Assembly (NCBI RefSeq): GCF_009831235.1
Contig: NZ_WUUL01000005.1
Span: forward strand, 124,001 to 188,000
DNA: 64,000 bases
Source: Shimazuella alba
GTDB taxonomy: Bacteria; Bacillota; Bacilli; Thermoactinomycetales; Thermoactinomycetaceae
Direction of reading: 5' to 3'
Shown here piece by piece: positions 16,600 through 26,875 of the stretch. Numbering within the stretch: position 1 is the first letter of the stretch; each line of letters begins with the position of its first letter. The translations under genes were made by a program, and so were the position numbers. The notes beneath the pieces are model-generated. The model saw only the letters and a program-made list of their open reading frames with translations, did no database searches and was not told the origin of the DNA.

Positions 16600-18018
16600 T
16601 TAAATCCAAGAACTTTCCCTTTTTCCGTTCTCAATAGGAAATAACATTTGAAATGTAAGCTTTCCATCTGCTTGTCTGGCCTTAATACTCCCCTTATGCA
16701 ATTCTACAATTCGTTTGACAATCGCCAATCCCAATCCTGTACTACCATTTGATCGTGCAGAGTCTCCTGTAACAAAGGTATCAAATAATCGAGAAAACGT
16801 CACTTCGTCTATGATTTCTGCCTGATTGATTACGGTTAACTCTGCAAATTCCCCTCTTCGATTCAAAGATATTCTCACAACACTTGGCTTTACAGCATAA
16901 CGAATAATATTTTGCATGAGATTATCCATTAGACGGACAAATAAAATAGGATCTACTTCTACCTGTAACGACTCATCCTGAAAGTCCATTTGTACTTGTA
17001 ACTGTGCCTGTTCGAGTAGAAAGACTTCCTCTTCCATTTGTTGATAGAGCAGATGCTGCAGAGTATGCGTTTTTGGCCGGAATGGAGCTTCGTGATACAT
17101 GAGTTTGTTAAACAAAAACAATTGATCAGTCAAACGCCTTAATACGTCTGCTTTTGATAACGCTATCTGAACATACGTTTCTCGTTGCTCTGTTGATAAA
17201 TCGCGTTGTTCCAATAGATAGCGCAAGTAACCAATGATAGAAGTTAAAGGTGTCCGAACATCATGAGAAAGATTAGTAGTCAGTTCCATTCGTTCTTCCT
17301 CTAATTTCTGCTGATTTTCTATGCTGCTTTTTAACTTACTTGCCATCAGATTTACATGGGTTGCAATGCTACCAATCTCATCTTTGCTGCGTTCGGCTAG
17401 GGAGATACTCAAATCACCGTGAGCGATTTTATCTAGCCCGCTTGTAATCTCTTTCAATTGTTTTAATTTATTGTTGGTAAGAATAAAATAAGTCAGCAAA
17501 AATCCCAATATCCCAAAAGAAATCGTAAAAAACGGATTTCCTTTGTCATAAGTAGTCGAATTACCAGTTAATTTTTTTTGCATAAACAAAAAGACATACT
17601 TTCCTTCATACAGTATCGGTTGAAAAGCATAAAATGTTCGTTTTTCCGGATAATTGGATGGTTCTTCATTATTTTGCATTGATAGTGAAATATAATCCGA
17701 AAATTTGCGATAAGGATCCTTTGAATCAGTAGAATATGCAAGAATATGACTTTGATCATTAATGATAAACATCCTGCTTTGGGACTCCGAACTGTATTTA
17801 GTCAAAAGGCTATTCCACTTTGATATTGGTTGCATTTGCAGATTAGACACGTATTTTTCTAATTGTTCTTCTAATTGAAAACGAAGAGGATAATAATAAC
17901 GAGTGTAACTATCTATTTCTACCTTTCCACCGATCAATGCACAAACAAGACTTACACAAAGACTGATTAGAATGTAAGAAATAAAAAGCCCACGTATACC
18001 TACACTGATTTTTCTCAT
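16600..18018 (-). CDS. Membrane sensor histidine kinase (HAMP, class I)
   Basis: A 472-residue kinase with two membrane helices (residues about 8-30 and 165-185) around an extracellular sensor domain, a HAMP linker (LKEITSGLDKIAHGDL), the phosphorylated His in NLSHDVRTPLTS near residue 253, the N box NLMQNIIRYA and the G box GSTGLGLAIVKRI. The stop codon lies one base from the response regulator gene end, so the two are one operon. The ligand is unknown; the dedA and methyltransferase genes upstream suggest a membrane-stress or cationic-peptide signal. Confidence 0.93.
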   Translation of the reverse strand: MRKISVGIRGLFISYILISLCVSLVCALIGGKVEIDSYTRYYYPLRFQLEEQLEKYVSNLQMQPISKWNSLLTKYSSESQSRMFIINDQSHILAYSTDSKDPYRKFSDYISLSMQNNEEPSNYPEKRTFYAFQPILYEGKYVFLFMQKKLTGNSTTYDKGNPFFTISFGILGFLLTYFILTNNKLKQLKEITSGLDKIAHGDLSISLAERSKDEIGSIATHVNLMASKLKSSIENQQKLEEERMELTTNLSHDVRTPLTSIIGYLRYLLEQRDLSTEQRETYVQIALSKADVLRRLTDQLFLFNKLMYHEAPFRPKTHTLQHLLYQQMEEEVFLLEQAQLQVQMDFQDESLQVEVDPILFVRLMDNLMQNIIRYAVKPSVVRISLNRRGEFAELTVINQAEIIDEVTFSRLFDTFVTGDSARSNGSTGLGLAIVKRIVELHKGSIKARQADGKLTFQMLFPIENGKRESSWI

Positions 18019-18019
18019 C

Positions 18020-18718
18020 TTAATCTATCCTTGCAGCAGCTTTATACCCTACTCCCCAAACAGTTTGAATGATAGTTGGCCGCTTAGGATCTCGTTCGAT
18101 CTTTTCTCTGATCTTTCGGATATGTACCATCACAGTATTATGGGATGTGAGCATTTCTTCTTTCCAAATTCGTTCATAAATCTGCTCTGTTGGCATTACA
18201 ATATCAGCATGTTGCGCCAATAAAAGTAAAATATCATACTCTCTTGGGGTCAAAGATACTAATTTATCCTCTACTTTTACTTCTCTCTTCCGCACATCAA
18301 TCGATACATATTGAAGAGATATTTTTTCTTTGCTAGAAGTGGGAGTCGTAAATTGAAAATATCTCCTAAGTTGTGCTTTCACTCTTGCCATCACTTGTAG
18401 AGGTTGAAATGGTTTGGTTACATAATCATCCGCACCCATACTCAACCCTTGAATTACTTGTATATCATTTGCATTTGCAGTTAGCATAATGATCGGCATT
18501 TGATGATTTGTACGAATTGCAATGCATGCTTCCAAACCATCCATCTCTGGCATCATAATATCTAGTAAAACAAGATCTATTTTTTGTTTCTCTATTGTTT
18601 TTAAAGCTTCTGCTCCATTAGAAGCATGCACCACTTGATACCCTTCATTTCGCAAATACAATTCTAGCAAGTTTCGAATATCTCGATCATCATCCACTAC
18701 AAGAATCGTTGTCGGCAT
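18020..18718 (-). CDS. OmpR-family response regulator
   Basis: A 232-residue regulator: receiver domain with acidic pocket VDDDRD and phospho-acceptor Asp in LVLLDIMMPEMDG near residue 53, Lys in TKPFQP, then a winged-helix DNA-binding domain (LTPREYDILLLLAQH, NTVMVHIRKIREKIE, IIQTVWGVGYK). It lies directly between dedA and its kinase and overlaps neither by more than a base. Confidence 0.95.
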   Translation of the reverse strand: MPTTILVVDDDRDIRNLLELYLRNEGYQVVHASNGAEALKTIEKQKIDLVLLDIMMPEMDGLEACIAIRTNHQMPIIMLTANANDIQVIQGLSMGADDYVTKPFQPLQVMARVKAQLRRYFQFTTPTSSKEKISLQYVSIDVRKREVKVEDKLVSLTPREYDILLLLAQHADIVMPTEQIYERIWKEEMLTSHNTVMVHIRKIREKIERDPKRPTIIQTVWGVGYKAAARID

Positions 18719-19330
18719 TTAATTGCTCACCTTTGTCATTTTTTTTTGCCGATAAGCATGGATCACTTGAAAAACAACAATGCCTAGTAAAATAACTCCT
18801 AGTGCTACATATCCCCAATTGCGGCTTGTTGCGGCAATCACAGGAATTGCTTGTCCAAATTGATAACCGAGCCAGAAAAATGCTCCAGTCCACGCGAGCC
18901 CAATGGAATAGGAATATAAGGCATAATCTCTAAATTTCATTTTGTTACTTCCCACTACGTAAGGTATTACATGTCGGACAACTGGTAAGAAATAGCTGAC
19001 ACAAAGCGCAAACTTACCATACTTCTGTACCAATTTTTCCGATCTTTGCAGATAAGAACGCCATTTTTCTTTCTCACGAAACTTTTTGGTTAAGCCTACT
19101 CCATAATATCTACCTAATGTATATCCAATCGATAAACCAGATACTACCCCTAAATAAGTGATAACAAAGGAAGGAGCAAGCTTTAATACACCTAGTGAAG
19201 AAACAAAGCCACCTGTCATGACAATCACTTCGTCCGGAATAGGCATACCGACAATACCTAACCAAAGACAGAAAAATAATGCCACGTAACCATATTGACT
19301 AATCCAATCCATCAATTGTTCCATTCCCAT
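18719..19330 (-). CDS. DedA-family membrane protein
   Basis: A 203-residue polytopic protein of the DedA/VTT family. It has the re-entrant motif GMPIPDEVI, and SYFLPVVRHVIPYVVGSNKM followed by YSIGLAWTGAFFW, matching the conserved F(x)R(x)xP region with membrane Arg and acidic residues. DedA proteins are linked to lipid-carrier recycling, proton motive force and peptide resistance. The ATG at 19330 has GAAAGGAGGAAG upstream. It abuts the response regulator gene. Confidence 0.9.
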   Translation of the reverse strand: MGMEQLMDWISQYGYVALFFCLWLGIVGMPIPDEVIVMTGGFVSSLGVLKLAPSFVITYLGVVSGLSIGYTLGRYYGVGLTKKFREKEKWRSYLQRSEKLVQKYGKFALCVSYFLPVVRHVIPYVVGSNKMKFRDYALYSYSIGLAWTGAFFWLGYQFGQAIPVIAATSRNWGYVALGVILLGIVVFQVIHAYRQKKMTKVSN

Positions 19331-19442
19331 TTTACTCTTCCTCCTTTCAACAAGAACCAAACTGCTACTAGTCTCAATAAAAGACAGAATGGGACAACTC
19401 CATAAATCATTAATTTTATTAGATTACCATCTACCATAACTC

Positions 19443-19991
19443 TCACCCACCTAACTTACAAATATAAACGAAACTTGGTGGAATATTTATCGGAACAAAT
19501 CTAACATCTACTTGTCCAAAATGATTCAAAAGGTATTTTTTCATTTGTAAGGAATACTGAAACTGAACAAAAATACCATCATTCATTAAAACGCTACTTG
19601 CTTCTTCTAAAATTCTTGTTGTTAACATACTAGGGAAATTAGCAAATGGCAAACAGGATATGATTGCATCTACTTTTTCAATGTTGTTTTTCTGGAGTAC
19701 AACTTGCATTTGCTGCGCATCTTCTGCATGTTGAAAGTGCGGAAATCGATCTTGGAGTTGTTTGCTAAGAATCGGGTCATTTTCAAAGATAAACGCTTTT
19801 GCATCTGGAGAGATTCGATTTGCTATTGCATTTGTGACAACACCAGTACCTCCACCTAGTTCTACTACTGTTTTTATTTTGTCCCAAGGAATTGGATCTA
19901 CTAATGCATGAACTAAAAATTTAGAACTGGGAACAATACTACCTATACTTCGTGGAGATTGAAGAAAACGACCCAATAATTGTAAATGCAT
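19443..19991 (-). CDS. SAM-dependent methyltransferase, phospholipid N-methyltransferase-like
   Basis: A 182-residue class I methyltransferase with motif I VVELGGGTGVVTNAI at residues 41-55, IFENDP as motif II and ISCLPFANFPS as motif IV (NPPY-like position). The N-terminus FLQSPRSIGSIVPSSKFL is characteristic of the PmtA/rRNA dimethylase-like group acting on phosphatidylethanolamine. It is the first gene of the operon with dedA and the two-component system. The substrate is inferred, not shown. Confidence 0.75.
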   Translation of the reverse strand: MHLQLLGRFLQSPRSIGSIVPSSKFLVHALVDPIPWDKIKTVVELGGGTGVVTNAIANRISPDAKAFIFENDPILSKQLQDRFPHFQHAEDAQQMQVVLQKNNIEKVDAIISCLPFANFPSMLTTRILEEASSVLMNDGIFVQFQYSLQMKKYLLNHFGQVDVRFVPINIPPSFVYICKLGG

Positions 19992-20009
19992 GATGCACTT
20001 CCTTTCATC

Positions 20010-20040
20010 GCTTTACATTCTAGTTGCTTTACATTCTAGT
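20010..20040. repeat. Tandem direct repeat in the divergent promoter region
   Basis: GCTTTACATTCTAGT occurs twice, at 20010-20024 and 20026-20040, period 16. On the minus strand each copy gives TAGAAT followed by TGTAAA, so it duplicates a -10-like box and a PhoP/WalR-like half-site just upstream of the methyltransferase-dedA-two-component operon. An imperfect dyad GGAATTCTTAAGATTCC lies at 20065-20081. Confidence 0.6.
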
Positions 20041-20106
20041 GACGAAAAGGGAAAAAAATAGTAAGGAATTCTTAAGATTCCCTGAAGAAAAAAAGTTATT
20101 AGCTGA

Positions 20107-20135
20107 TTTACAGAAAACCCTTATCACGGTATAAT
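20107..20135 (+). promoter_or_regulatory. SigA-type promoter of acnA
   Basis: TTTACA at 20107-20112 and TATAAT at 20130-20135 are separated by 17 bases, 57 bases before the acnA start. No clear CcpC dyad was seen. Confidence 0.7.
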
Positions 20136-20191
20136 AATTACGAAAAAGAAACTGTGTTTCATCTAGTGAAACTAAAAAGGAGGTATTCCCC

Positions 20192-22903
20192 ATGGATTTA
20201 TCTACTGTACGTGTTCCCTTAACCGTTAATGGTCGTCCATATGTGATCTATGATATCAATCAATTAGAAAAACAAGGATTAGGCGATGTCTCCCGGCTTC
20301 CCTTCTCTATTAAAGTAATACTAGAAGCAGCTGTTCGCGGATTTGATGGCAAATCAGTGACTGCTGATCACATTGCTCAACTCCTGAATTGGACAAAAAA
20401 CAAAAGTGAAAAAGAAATCGCATTCAAACCTGCACGTATTGTGCTTCAAGATTTTACTGGTGTCCCTGCTGTTGTAGATTTAGCAGCACTTCGGTCTGCT
20501 ATGTCTCGTGTTGGTGGTGATCCAAAACGCATCAATCCTCTTATCCCTGTTGATTTGGTCATTGACCACTCTGTTATGGTGGATGAAGCAGGAACAGCCA
20601 CTGCTCTTTCCAATAACATGAAACTGGAATTTGAACGAAACGCAGAACGTTATCGTCTACTTCGCTGGGCAAAAGAGGCATTTTCTAATTTCCGAGCAGT
20701 ACCACCAGCAACTGGAATTGTGCACCAAGTAAACTTAGAGTTCCTAGCCAGTGTGGTAACTTCTCGTGAGGAGAAAGGAGAAACAGTACTCTACCCTGAC
20801 TCCCTAGTAGGAACAGACTCCCACACCACCATGGTAAATGGTTTAGGTGTCGTCGGTTGGGGTGTTGGTGGTATCGAAGCAGAAGCTGGAATGCTTGGCC
20901 AACCATTGTATTTTGTAACTCCAGAAGTAGTCGGATTTAAACTTACTGGAAAATTGCCTGAAGGTGCTACCGCTACAGACTTAGCTTTGACGGTAACAGA
21001 ACTTCTTCGTAAAAAAGGCGTTGTTGGTAAGTTTGTTGAGTTTTATGGAGCAGGACTTAGCAACCTCAGCTTAGCTGATCGTGCTACCGTCGCAAATATG
21101 GCTCCTGAATATGGCGCAACGGTCGGGTTCTTCCCTGTTGATGAAGAGTCTCTTCATTACCTTGCGCAAACAGGTCGAGACAAAGATCATATCGATTTGA
21201 TCCGTGAATACTGTATTGCTCAAGGATTATTCCGAACAGACGATACACCAGATCCATATTTCCGTGATACAGTTGAACTGGATTTAAACAATGTAAAACC
21301 AAGTTTAGCAGGTCCAAAGCGTCCACAGGACCGTGTAGACCTAAGCAATATGAAAAAAGTGTGGCAAAATACACTTGTCAAACCAATTGACGAACGCGGT
21401 TTTGGATTGACAAAAGATAAATTAGATGCGACTGGCTCCATTACACGTGATGGCAAAACGTATGAACTTCCTCACGGTGCTGTCGCTATCGCTGCTATCA
21501 CCAGCTGTACCAATACCTCTAATCCATCTGTGATGATCGGAGCAGGGCTTATTGCGAAGAAGGCTGTTGAAAAAGGATTAGAAGTCCCTGCATATGTAAA
21601 AAGCAGTCTAACTCCTGGTTCCCAAGTAGTGACCAGATATTTAGAAAAAGCTAACCTACTGCCTGCCCTTGAATCACTCGGCTTTAATGTTGCAGGTTAC
21701 GGTTGTGCCACTTGTATCGGAAACAGTGGACCACTAGCAGATGATGTAAGTAACGAAATTGCCGACCATGATCTCACCGTTGCCTCTGTACTCAGTGGGA
21801 ACCGTAATTTTGAAGGCCGTATTCATCCATTAGTCAAAGCTAACTATTTGGCATCTCCGCCACTTGTGGTTGCTTATGCACTTGCTGGAACAGTGAATAT
21901 CGACTTTGAAACAGAAGCCATTGGCAAAGACAGAAATGGAGAACCTGTTTACCTTCGCGATATCTGGCCAAGTTCATTTGAAATTAGCGAAGTCATGGAA
22001 CAAGCAATTGATAGTGAACAATTCCGTAATCAGTACAGCAAAGTCTTTGATGCAAATGAAGAGTGGAATGCACTACCTACACCAAAAGGAGTCTTATATG
22101 AATGGGATGAAAAATCCACCTACATTCAAGAGCCACCATTCTTTGTAGATTTAGCTTCTCAAGCCGGCACTATTGAATCCATTCGTGGAGCTCGGGCACT
22201 TGCTATCTTTGGTGATTCTGTCACAACAGACCATATCTCTCCGGCAGGCAGTATTGCACCATCTAGTCCAGCTGGTCGTTATTTGCAAGAAAATAATGTT
22301 GCTGTAAGAGATTTTAACTCCTATGGTTCACGTCGCGGAAATGACCGTATTATGACAAGAGGTACATTTGCCAATATCCGCATTCGTAACAAAATGGTTC
22401 CTGGATCAGAAGGCGGTGTAACCAAACATATCCCATCTGGTGAAGTTCTCTCGATTTATGAAGCAGCTAAACGCTACCAGCAAGAGAACACTCCTCTTGT
22501 TGTATTAGCTGGAAAAGAATACGGTACAGGTAGCTCTCGTGACTGGGCAGCAAAAGGTACCAACTTATTAGGTGTCAAAGCCGTTATCGCAGAAAGCTTC
22601 GAACGTATTCACCGCAGTAACTTGGTTGGGATGGGAGTTCTCCCTCTTCAATTTAAAGAAGGTGAATCTGCAAGTTCTCTTGGCTTTACTGGTGAAGAAG
22701 TGTTCCACATTGCAGGCTTAAATGATCAAGTAAAACCAGGAGACAGCTTGACCGTCCAAGCGATAAAAGCAGATGGTTCTTCTGTATCCTTCCAAGCTCT
22801 TGTCCGTCTGGACAGCGTAGTAGATGTTGAATACTACCGCAATGGTGGTATTTTGCAAACCGTACTTCGCCAAATTTTAGATGATCAAGGTGTTACTGTT
22901 TAA
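20192..22903 (+). CDS. acnA: Aconitate hydratase
   Basis: TCA-cycle enzyme interconverting citrate and isocitrate. The 903-residue AcnA/IRP-type protein shows [20 protein letters not shown], the cluster cysteines in SCTNTSNP and [11 protein letters not shown], and in the swivel domain [15 protein letters not shown] and [16 protein letters not shown]. The ATG has AAAAGGAGGT upstream. Full length; divergent from the methyltransferase/dedA operon. In Bacillus the protein also binds RNA when it lacks its iron-sulfur cluster. Confidence 0.98.
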   Translation: MDLSTVRVPLTVNGRPYVIYDINQLEKQGLGDVSRLPFSIKVILEAAVRGFDGKSVTADHIAQLLNWTKNKSEKEIAFKPARIVLQDFTGVPAVVDLAALRSAMSRVGGDPKRINPLIPVDLVIDHSVMVDEAGTATALSNNMKLEFERNAERYRLLRWAKEAFSNFRAVPPATGIVHQVNLEFLASVVTSREEKGETVLYPDSLVGTDSHTTMVNGLGVVGWGVGGIEAEAGMLGQPLYFVTPEVVGFKLTGKLPEGATATDLALTVTELLRKKGVVGKFVEFYGAGLSNLSLADRATVANMAPEYGATVGFFPVDEESLHYLAQTGRDKDHIDLIREYCIAQGLFRTDDTPDPYFRDTVELDLNNVKPSLAGPKRPQDRVDLSNMKKVWQNTLVKPIDERGFGLTKDKLDATGSITRDGKTYELPHGAVAIAAITSCTNTSNPSVMIGAGLIAKKAVEKGLEVPAYVKSSLTPGSQVVTRYLEKANLLPALESLGFNVAGYGCATCIGNSGPLADDVSNEIADHDLTVASVLSGNRNFEGRIHPLVKANYLASPPLVVAYALAGTVNIDFETEAIGKDRNGEPVYLRDIWPSSFEISEVMEQAIDSEQFRNQYSKVFDANEEWNALPTPKGVLYEWDEKSTYIQEPPFFVDLASQAGTIESIRGARALAIFGDSVTTDHISPAGSIAPSSPAGRYLQENNVAVRDFNSYGSRRGNDRIMTRGTFANIRIRNKMVPGSEGGVTKHIPSGEVLSIYEAAKRYQQENTPLVVLAGKEYGTGSSRDWAAKGTNLLGVKAVIAESFERIHRSNLVGMGVLPLQFKEGESASSLGFTGEEVFHIAGLNDQVKPGDSLTVQAIKADGSSVSFQALVRLDSVVDVEYYRNGGILQTVLRQILDDQGVTV

Positions 22904-22988
22904 TCTTGATTTAAGCTTACTAAATACAAGTAATGAGGAACACGCACTAAGGTTTTATTTGATCTACGACTGAAGTCTTAATCATAAA

Positions 22989-23007
22989 AGCGGCCATGTA
23001 GGCCGCT
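22989..23007 (+). terminator. Hairpin after acnA
   Basis: AGCGGCC and GGCCGCT separated by 5 nt, followed by ATTTATT. Confidence 0.65.
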
Positions 23008-23143
23008 ATTTATTATGAAGTGAAATATCGATAACAAGATAAATTTGTAAGTTCAGAAAAAGAGTGTTTTTATCCATCTTATTCATACTAATTCCATCGA
23101 ATCGGAAACTTAATCATGATTGTTTTAGAAAGGAGCATTGTTT

Positions 23144-23455
23144 ATGGGTAGATCATCTTATTCCATCCATCTTCCATACCCTTTAAGCATCAGACAAACT
23201 TTATCTCTTAATAAGCATCCTTTTCCTTGGTCGAAAGCTTTGTGTGCGAGTTTAGCGGCTTCTATTACTGTAATTATCGGATTATTATTTGGAAATCTAA
23301 AATATAGGCTCATAGCAGGACTCGGAGGATTTACTATCTCTACGTATTTCAAATCCCTTATGCACAAAGCGAAAAAAAATAGGAATAACTGGTACCTCCC
23401 TGCTACGGACGCTTGCAGCTCATCCCGCGATTTAAACAGTGGTTTTCTCGCTTGA
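23144..23455 (+). CDS. Short membrane protein resembling the start of a FUSC-type transporter
   Basis: A 103-residue protein with a good AAAGGAGCA site before the ATG at 23144. Residues 25-65 (PFPWSKALCASLAASITV, IIGLLFGNLKYRLIAGLGGF) look like the first membrane helices of FUSC/aromatic acid exporter proteins, which are normally several hundred residues long. The C-terminus (NWYLPATDACSSSRDLNSG) is unlike that family. It may be a truncated gene or a small membrane protein in its own right. Confidence 0.45.
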   Translation: MGRSSYSIHLPYPLSIRQTLSLNKHPFPWSKALCASLAASITVIIGLLFGNLKYRLIAGLGGFTISTYFKSLMHKAKKNRNNWYLPATDACSSSRDLNSGFLA

Positions 23456-23499
23456 AATGTTATAAAAATGCTCCCCTACCATTACTCTTTCCATCAAAA

Positions 23500-23556
23500 T
23501 TCAAGAAGGAGTAGTAAGATACATCCTCATCTTCTACTCCTCCTCGAATTTTTTGT
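23500..23556. terminator. Long imperfect terminator hairpin
   Basis: AAATTCAAGAAGGAGTAG pairs with CTACTCCTCCTCGAATTT with small mismatches and runs into TTTTTT; it serves the plus-strand gene and possibly the convergent minus-strand gene. Confidence 0.7.
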
Positions 23557-23557
23557 G

Positions 23558-23821
23558 TTATTGATTGACACCTTTATTTCTCAACCACCAGTATGTATTG
23601 TTTCTTCCCAATCGATCTATTTCGTCTAACAATTCCTTAATTCTTGGCTCAACCACTTCCTGCGCTAAATCCCCATTCAAATGCTTTCTCACCAAGTCAA
23701 TATATAGCTGCATCGTCTCAAGAATATCCATTGCATTTTTATCTATTTTCCGGTCATTTTGTCCTTGAAAACCCATTACTTCCTGAATTAATTTTTCCAC
23801 GTCCAATTTTTGTTTTTTCAT
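23558..23821 (-). CDS. Hypothetical protein, 87 residues
   Basis: A small, charged, helical protein (KLIQEVMGFQ, MDILETMQLYIDLVRKHL, EPRIKELLDEIDRLGRN). The ATG has AAAAGGAG about ten bases upstream. No membrane segment and no family recognised. Convergent with the short membrane protein gene. Confidence 0.6.
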   Translation of the reverse strand: MKKQKLDVEKLIQEVMGFQGQNDRKIDKNAMDILETMQLYIDLVRKHLNGDLAQEVVEPRIKELLDEIDRLGRNNTYWWLRNKGVNQ

Positions 23822-24025
23822 GATGTATAAAACTCCTTTTAACGCTATTTGACAAATTATTCTTCAATTAAATCATAACAAGCTTGCTCCCTCATCGTCC
23901 AGTGCCTCTGGTCTTACATTTAATATTAAAAACTTTTTATCTTCGACATTGAACAACAAACAAATTGAAGATCGATTTATATTAGAACGTACCATGCAAG
24001 AAACTCACATGAAACAGGAGTACAA

Positions 24026-24364
24026 ATGCTGAGGATCGTGTTCCAGAGCACGGACAACACCCTTCCCTTCGGAAACATCACCATCGGTGTTGAGGACCCC
24101 GGAAACTACGACTTCGCCAACTACAAGCTGTACGTGTTCGAAACCAAGGAGAACGGTGAAATCGTTCACCACGACCTTTCGAACGCGACGCAGAACACGG
24201 GCGAAAAGCGTCCCGGTCCCTCGTTCAACATCGAGGACAACACCCTCTACGTCGGCAACGGCCAGAGTTGGGCGGCTCCCACGTGGAACGAGCAGTTCGT
24301 CTTCGAGCTGTGCAACCCTGAGGACTACATCCTCGCCGATGGGAAGCTGATGAAGAAGAACTGA
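24026..24364 (+). CDS. GC-rich orphan gene, 112 residues, unknown function
   Basis: ATG follows AACAGGAGTACAA. The protein has no signal peptide, no Cys pair and looks all-beta: LRIVFQSTDNTLPFGNITIG, NYKLYVFETKENGEIVHHDL, GPSFNIEDNTLYVGNG and WNEQFVFELCNP. Codons strongly favour C or G at the third position, unlike the AT-rich genes on both sides, which points to recent acquisition. No family recognised. A transposase relic lies 0.15 kb downstream on the other strand. Confidence 0.65.
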   Translation: MLRIVFQSTDNTLPFGNITIGVEDPGNYDFANYKLYVFETKENGEIVHHDLSNATQNTGEKRPGPSFNIEDNTLYVGNGQSWAAPTWNEQFVFELCNPEDYILADGKLMKKN

Positions 24365-24474
24365 GTTATGCTCCGTTGAGCTGCCCAGCATCGCTTCTAC
24401 AGCATGTGGGCTCCCCCCTGCGCATACTACTTGTGTAGGGGACTCATTTTATTCAATGCTATTGGTAAGTTCCC

Positions 24475-24620
24475 TCACTCACTCCCCTCTACTTCAAAAA
24501 TAATAAAGAGAATCTGGCGATCTCTAACCAGTTGTTCTAGTTCTTTGGAGAAGGATATTTTTGCAATTCCTATGAAAATAAATAACACTCCTTTGGCTGT
24601 TCCCTTCACAAAATAAGAAT
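24475..24620 (-). pseudogene. Relic of an IS4-type transposase N-terminus
   Basis: On the minus strand around 24520-24600 the DNA aligns with the N-terminal part of the IS4-type transposase at 34.2 kb: the readings LFS-ELQKYPSP and KELEQL correspond to LFSQVLQKYLSPTELEKL there, with a stop codon and a frame change. Only about 100 bp are recognisable, so this is a decayed insertion scar. Confidence 0.5.
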
Positions 24621-24805
24621 TTTCATTTGAAAATTTAATAATTTTATAATATATATTGATCATTGTATTTAATTTCGATATCATAAACTCAACCAAGATC
24701 ATTTTCTTACATATTTCTAGCCACCACAATAAAGCGCTTTCATTTAAGGTGGTCTTTCTTGTTTTCTATCTTGGTTTGCAGATTGTTATAAATTAGGGGG
24801 TACTT

Positions 24806-26749
24806 ATGCTAGGAAAAAAACTAATAGCGTTGGGAATGGCTTCTCTTCTGGTAGGAGGAAGCGTGATTGGTGCGAAACCAGCAGTTGCGCAAGAGGCTAC
24901 TTCCAATGTTGATGTCAAACAAATTGTCGCAAACATGACCCTAGAAGAAAAAGTTGGTCAAATGTTAATGCCTGACTTTCGGAACTGGCAAAAACAAGGA
25001 AACAGCAAAGCCACTGGTTTTACCATAATGAATGATGAAGTAGCCTCTATCATAAAAAAATATCATCTTGGCGGCGTGATTTTATTTGCTGAGAATGTGG
25101 TAGGAACAGAACAAACCACTCGCTTAGTAGATGGATTGCAAAATGCAAGCGAAAAAATCCCTCTGTTCGTTACTATTGACCAAGAAGGTGGGATTGTAAC
25201 TCGTTTGCAGTCTGGAACAAACATGCCTGGAAACATGGCATTAGGTGCTGCACGCAGTGAACAACATGCATATGATACTGGGAAAGTGATTGGGGAAGAA
25301 CTATATTCACTTGGAATCAACGTAAACTTTGCTCCAGATATGGATGTAAACAACAATCCATCCAATCCTGTTATTGGTGTTCGTTCATTTAGTAACAATC
25401 CTGAGTTAGTGTCCACACTTGGTACAAGCTTAATCAAAGGACTGCAAGATCAAAATATTGCTACTACAGCAAAGCACTTCCCAGGACATGGTGATACTGC
25501 TGTAGATAGTCACTATGGTTTGCCGCTAGTAGATAAAAACCAAGAACAACTACGCAAAGTAGAATTATATCCATTTCAAAAAGCAATTGATAATGGTGTA
25601 GATATGATCATGACTGCACATGTTCAATTCCCTGCTTTTGATAACACCACTTACACCAGCAAAAAAGATGGTCAACAAATCATGGTACCTGCTACATTAT
25701 CCAAAAAGATTTTGACTAGTTTATTGCGTGACGATATGGGCTTTGATGGTGTTATCGTAACAGATGCGCTTAACATGCAAGCAATCGCAGAAAACTTTGG
25801 TCAAGCAGAAGCTGTTATCATGGCACTCAATGCAGGTACAGATATTGCTCTGATGCCAGCACCTGTAACGTCTTTGGCTACCGAGAAAAACTTAGATAAT
25901 GTATTTAAAGCCGTCATCCAAGCAGTAAATGATAAACGAATTCCGATGTCTCGTATTAATGAATCTGTCGAACGTATTCTTACACTTAAAATCAAAAGAG
26001 GAATCTACAAACCAGGAACATCCTACACTGCTGATGTAGACAAACTTGTTGAAAATGCATTGCAAGTCGTTGGAAGCAAACAACACCAAGCAATTGAGAA
26101 AAAGATCACAGCAGATACTGTGACCTTGTTGAAAAACGAAGACAAAACTTTACCATTTAAACCTAAGAAAAACGATAAAGTCGTTGTTTTCGCACCAAAT
26201 GAAGATCAAGTCCTAGCCATGAAAACAAAAATCGCTGCTCTTGTGGCTTCGAAAAAGATAAAACCTGTTGATGTACAAGGATTTACGTTTGCGAACAAAA
26301 CCTTTGATGATAGCATGAAAAAAGCAATCGATGAGGCAAAGTATGTGATAACTGGCTCCTATGTGGTGAAAAATGACCCTGCTGTTAACGATGGTGTGAT
26401 TGATGACACGGTGATCGATAGCAGCAAATGGGCTACTGTTGTACCTCGTGCGATCATGAACTATGCACAAGGAAAAAACAAAGAAAATGTAATTATCAGT
26501 TTGCGCAATCCCTATGATGCGGCTAACTTTTTGGAAGCCGATGCATTATTAGCTGTGTATGGATTTAAAGGATATTCCAATGGTCGTTACAATCAACCAA
26601 ACATCCCAGCTGGAATCGATGTTATCTTCGGTCAAGAGAAAACCGCAGGAAAGCTTCCCGTTGATATTCCATCTGTTACTGATCCCACGAAGACACTCTT
26701 TCCATATGGATATGGATTGGACATTCGCAATGGAAAGCTGTTGAAATAA
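24806..26749 (+). CDS. nagZ: Beta-N-acetylhexosaminidase, glycoside hydrolase family 3, secreted
   Basis: A 647-residue exported enzyme (signal peptide about residues 1-28, cleavage after AVAQ) that removes N-acetylglucosamine from muropeptides, as Bacillus NagZ/YbbD does. The GH3 barrel shows [18 protein letters not shown], the motif [14 protein letters not shown] carrying the His-Asp acid/base pair, and [11 protein letters not shown] with the nucleophile Asp. A second C-terminal domain (from about residue 420) is present as in the Gram-positive enzymes. Start follows AGGGGG. Confidence 0.93.
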   Translation: MLGKKLIALGMASLLVGGSVIGAKPAVAQEATSNVDVKQIVANMTLEEKVGQMLMPDFRNWQKQGNSKATGFTIMNDEVASIIKKYHLGGVILFAENVVGTEQTTRLVDGLQNASEKIPLFVTIDQEGGIVTRLQSGTNMPGNMALGAARSEQHAYDTGKVIGEELYSLGINVNFAPDMDVNNNPSNPVIGVRSFSNNPELVSTLGTSLIKGLQDQNIATTAKHFPGHGDTAVDSHYGLPLVDKNQEQLRKVELYPFQKAIDNGVDMIMTAHVQFPAFDNTTYTSKKDGQQIMVPATLSKKILTSLLRDDMGFDGVIVTDALNMQAIAENFGQAEAVIMALNAGTDIALMPAPVTSLATEKNLDNVFKAVIQAVNDKRIPMSRINESVERILTLKIKRGIYKPGTSYTADVDKLVENALQVVGSKQHQAIEKKITADTVTLLKNEDKTLPFKPKKNDKVVVFAPNEDQVLAMKTKIAALVASKKIKPVDVQGFTFANKTFDDSMKKAIDEAKYVITGSYVVKNDPAVNDGVIDDTVIDSSKWATVVPRAIMNYAQGKNKENVIISLRNPYDAANFLEADALLAVYGFKGYSNGRYNQPNIPAGIDVIFGQEKTAGKLPVDIPSVTDPTKTLFPYGYGLDIRNGKLLK

Positions 26750-26760
26750 TTTTCTAGATA

Positions 26761-26796
26761 AGAAAAGGACAAGTTCACGAGAACCTGTCCTTTTTA
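26761..26796 (+). terminator. Terminator after nagZ
   Basis: AAAAGGACAAGTTC and GAACCTGTCCTTTTT form a stem with one mismatch and a T-run. Confidence 0.85.
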
Positions 26797-26825
26797 TGTG
26801 GTCTTTCTTGAATATTTATTTTGGA

Positions 26826-26860
26826 GAGGCGGTTCTGTCTTCTTCAGATAGAACCGCCTC
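26826..26860 (-). terminator. Hairpin after the GC-rich small gene
   Basis: GAGGCGGTTCT and AGAACCGCCTC form a perfect 11-bp stem with a 13-nt loop 16 bases behind the minus-strand gene. The following T-run is weak. Confidence 0.55.
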
Positions 26861-26875
26861 TTCTAGAAGGGATAC

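Noticed and set aside
19992-20191. CcpC or CodY operator for acnA
   Set aside because: Neither the ATAA-N7-TTAT dyad nor the AATTTTC-like CodY box could be found convincingly.
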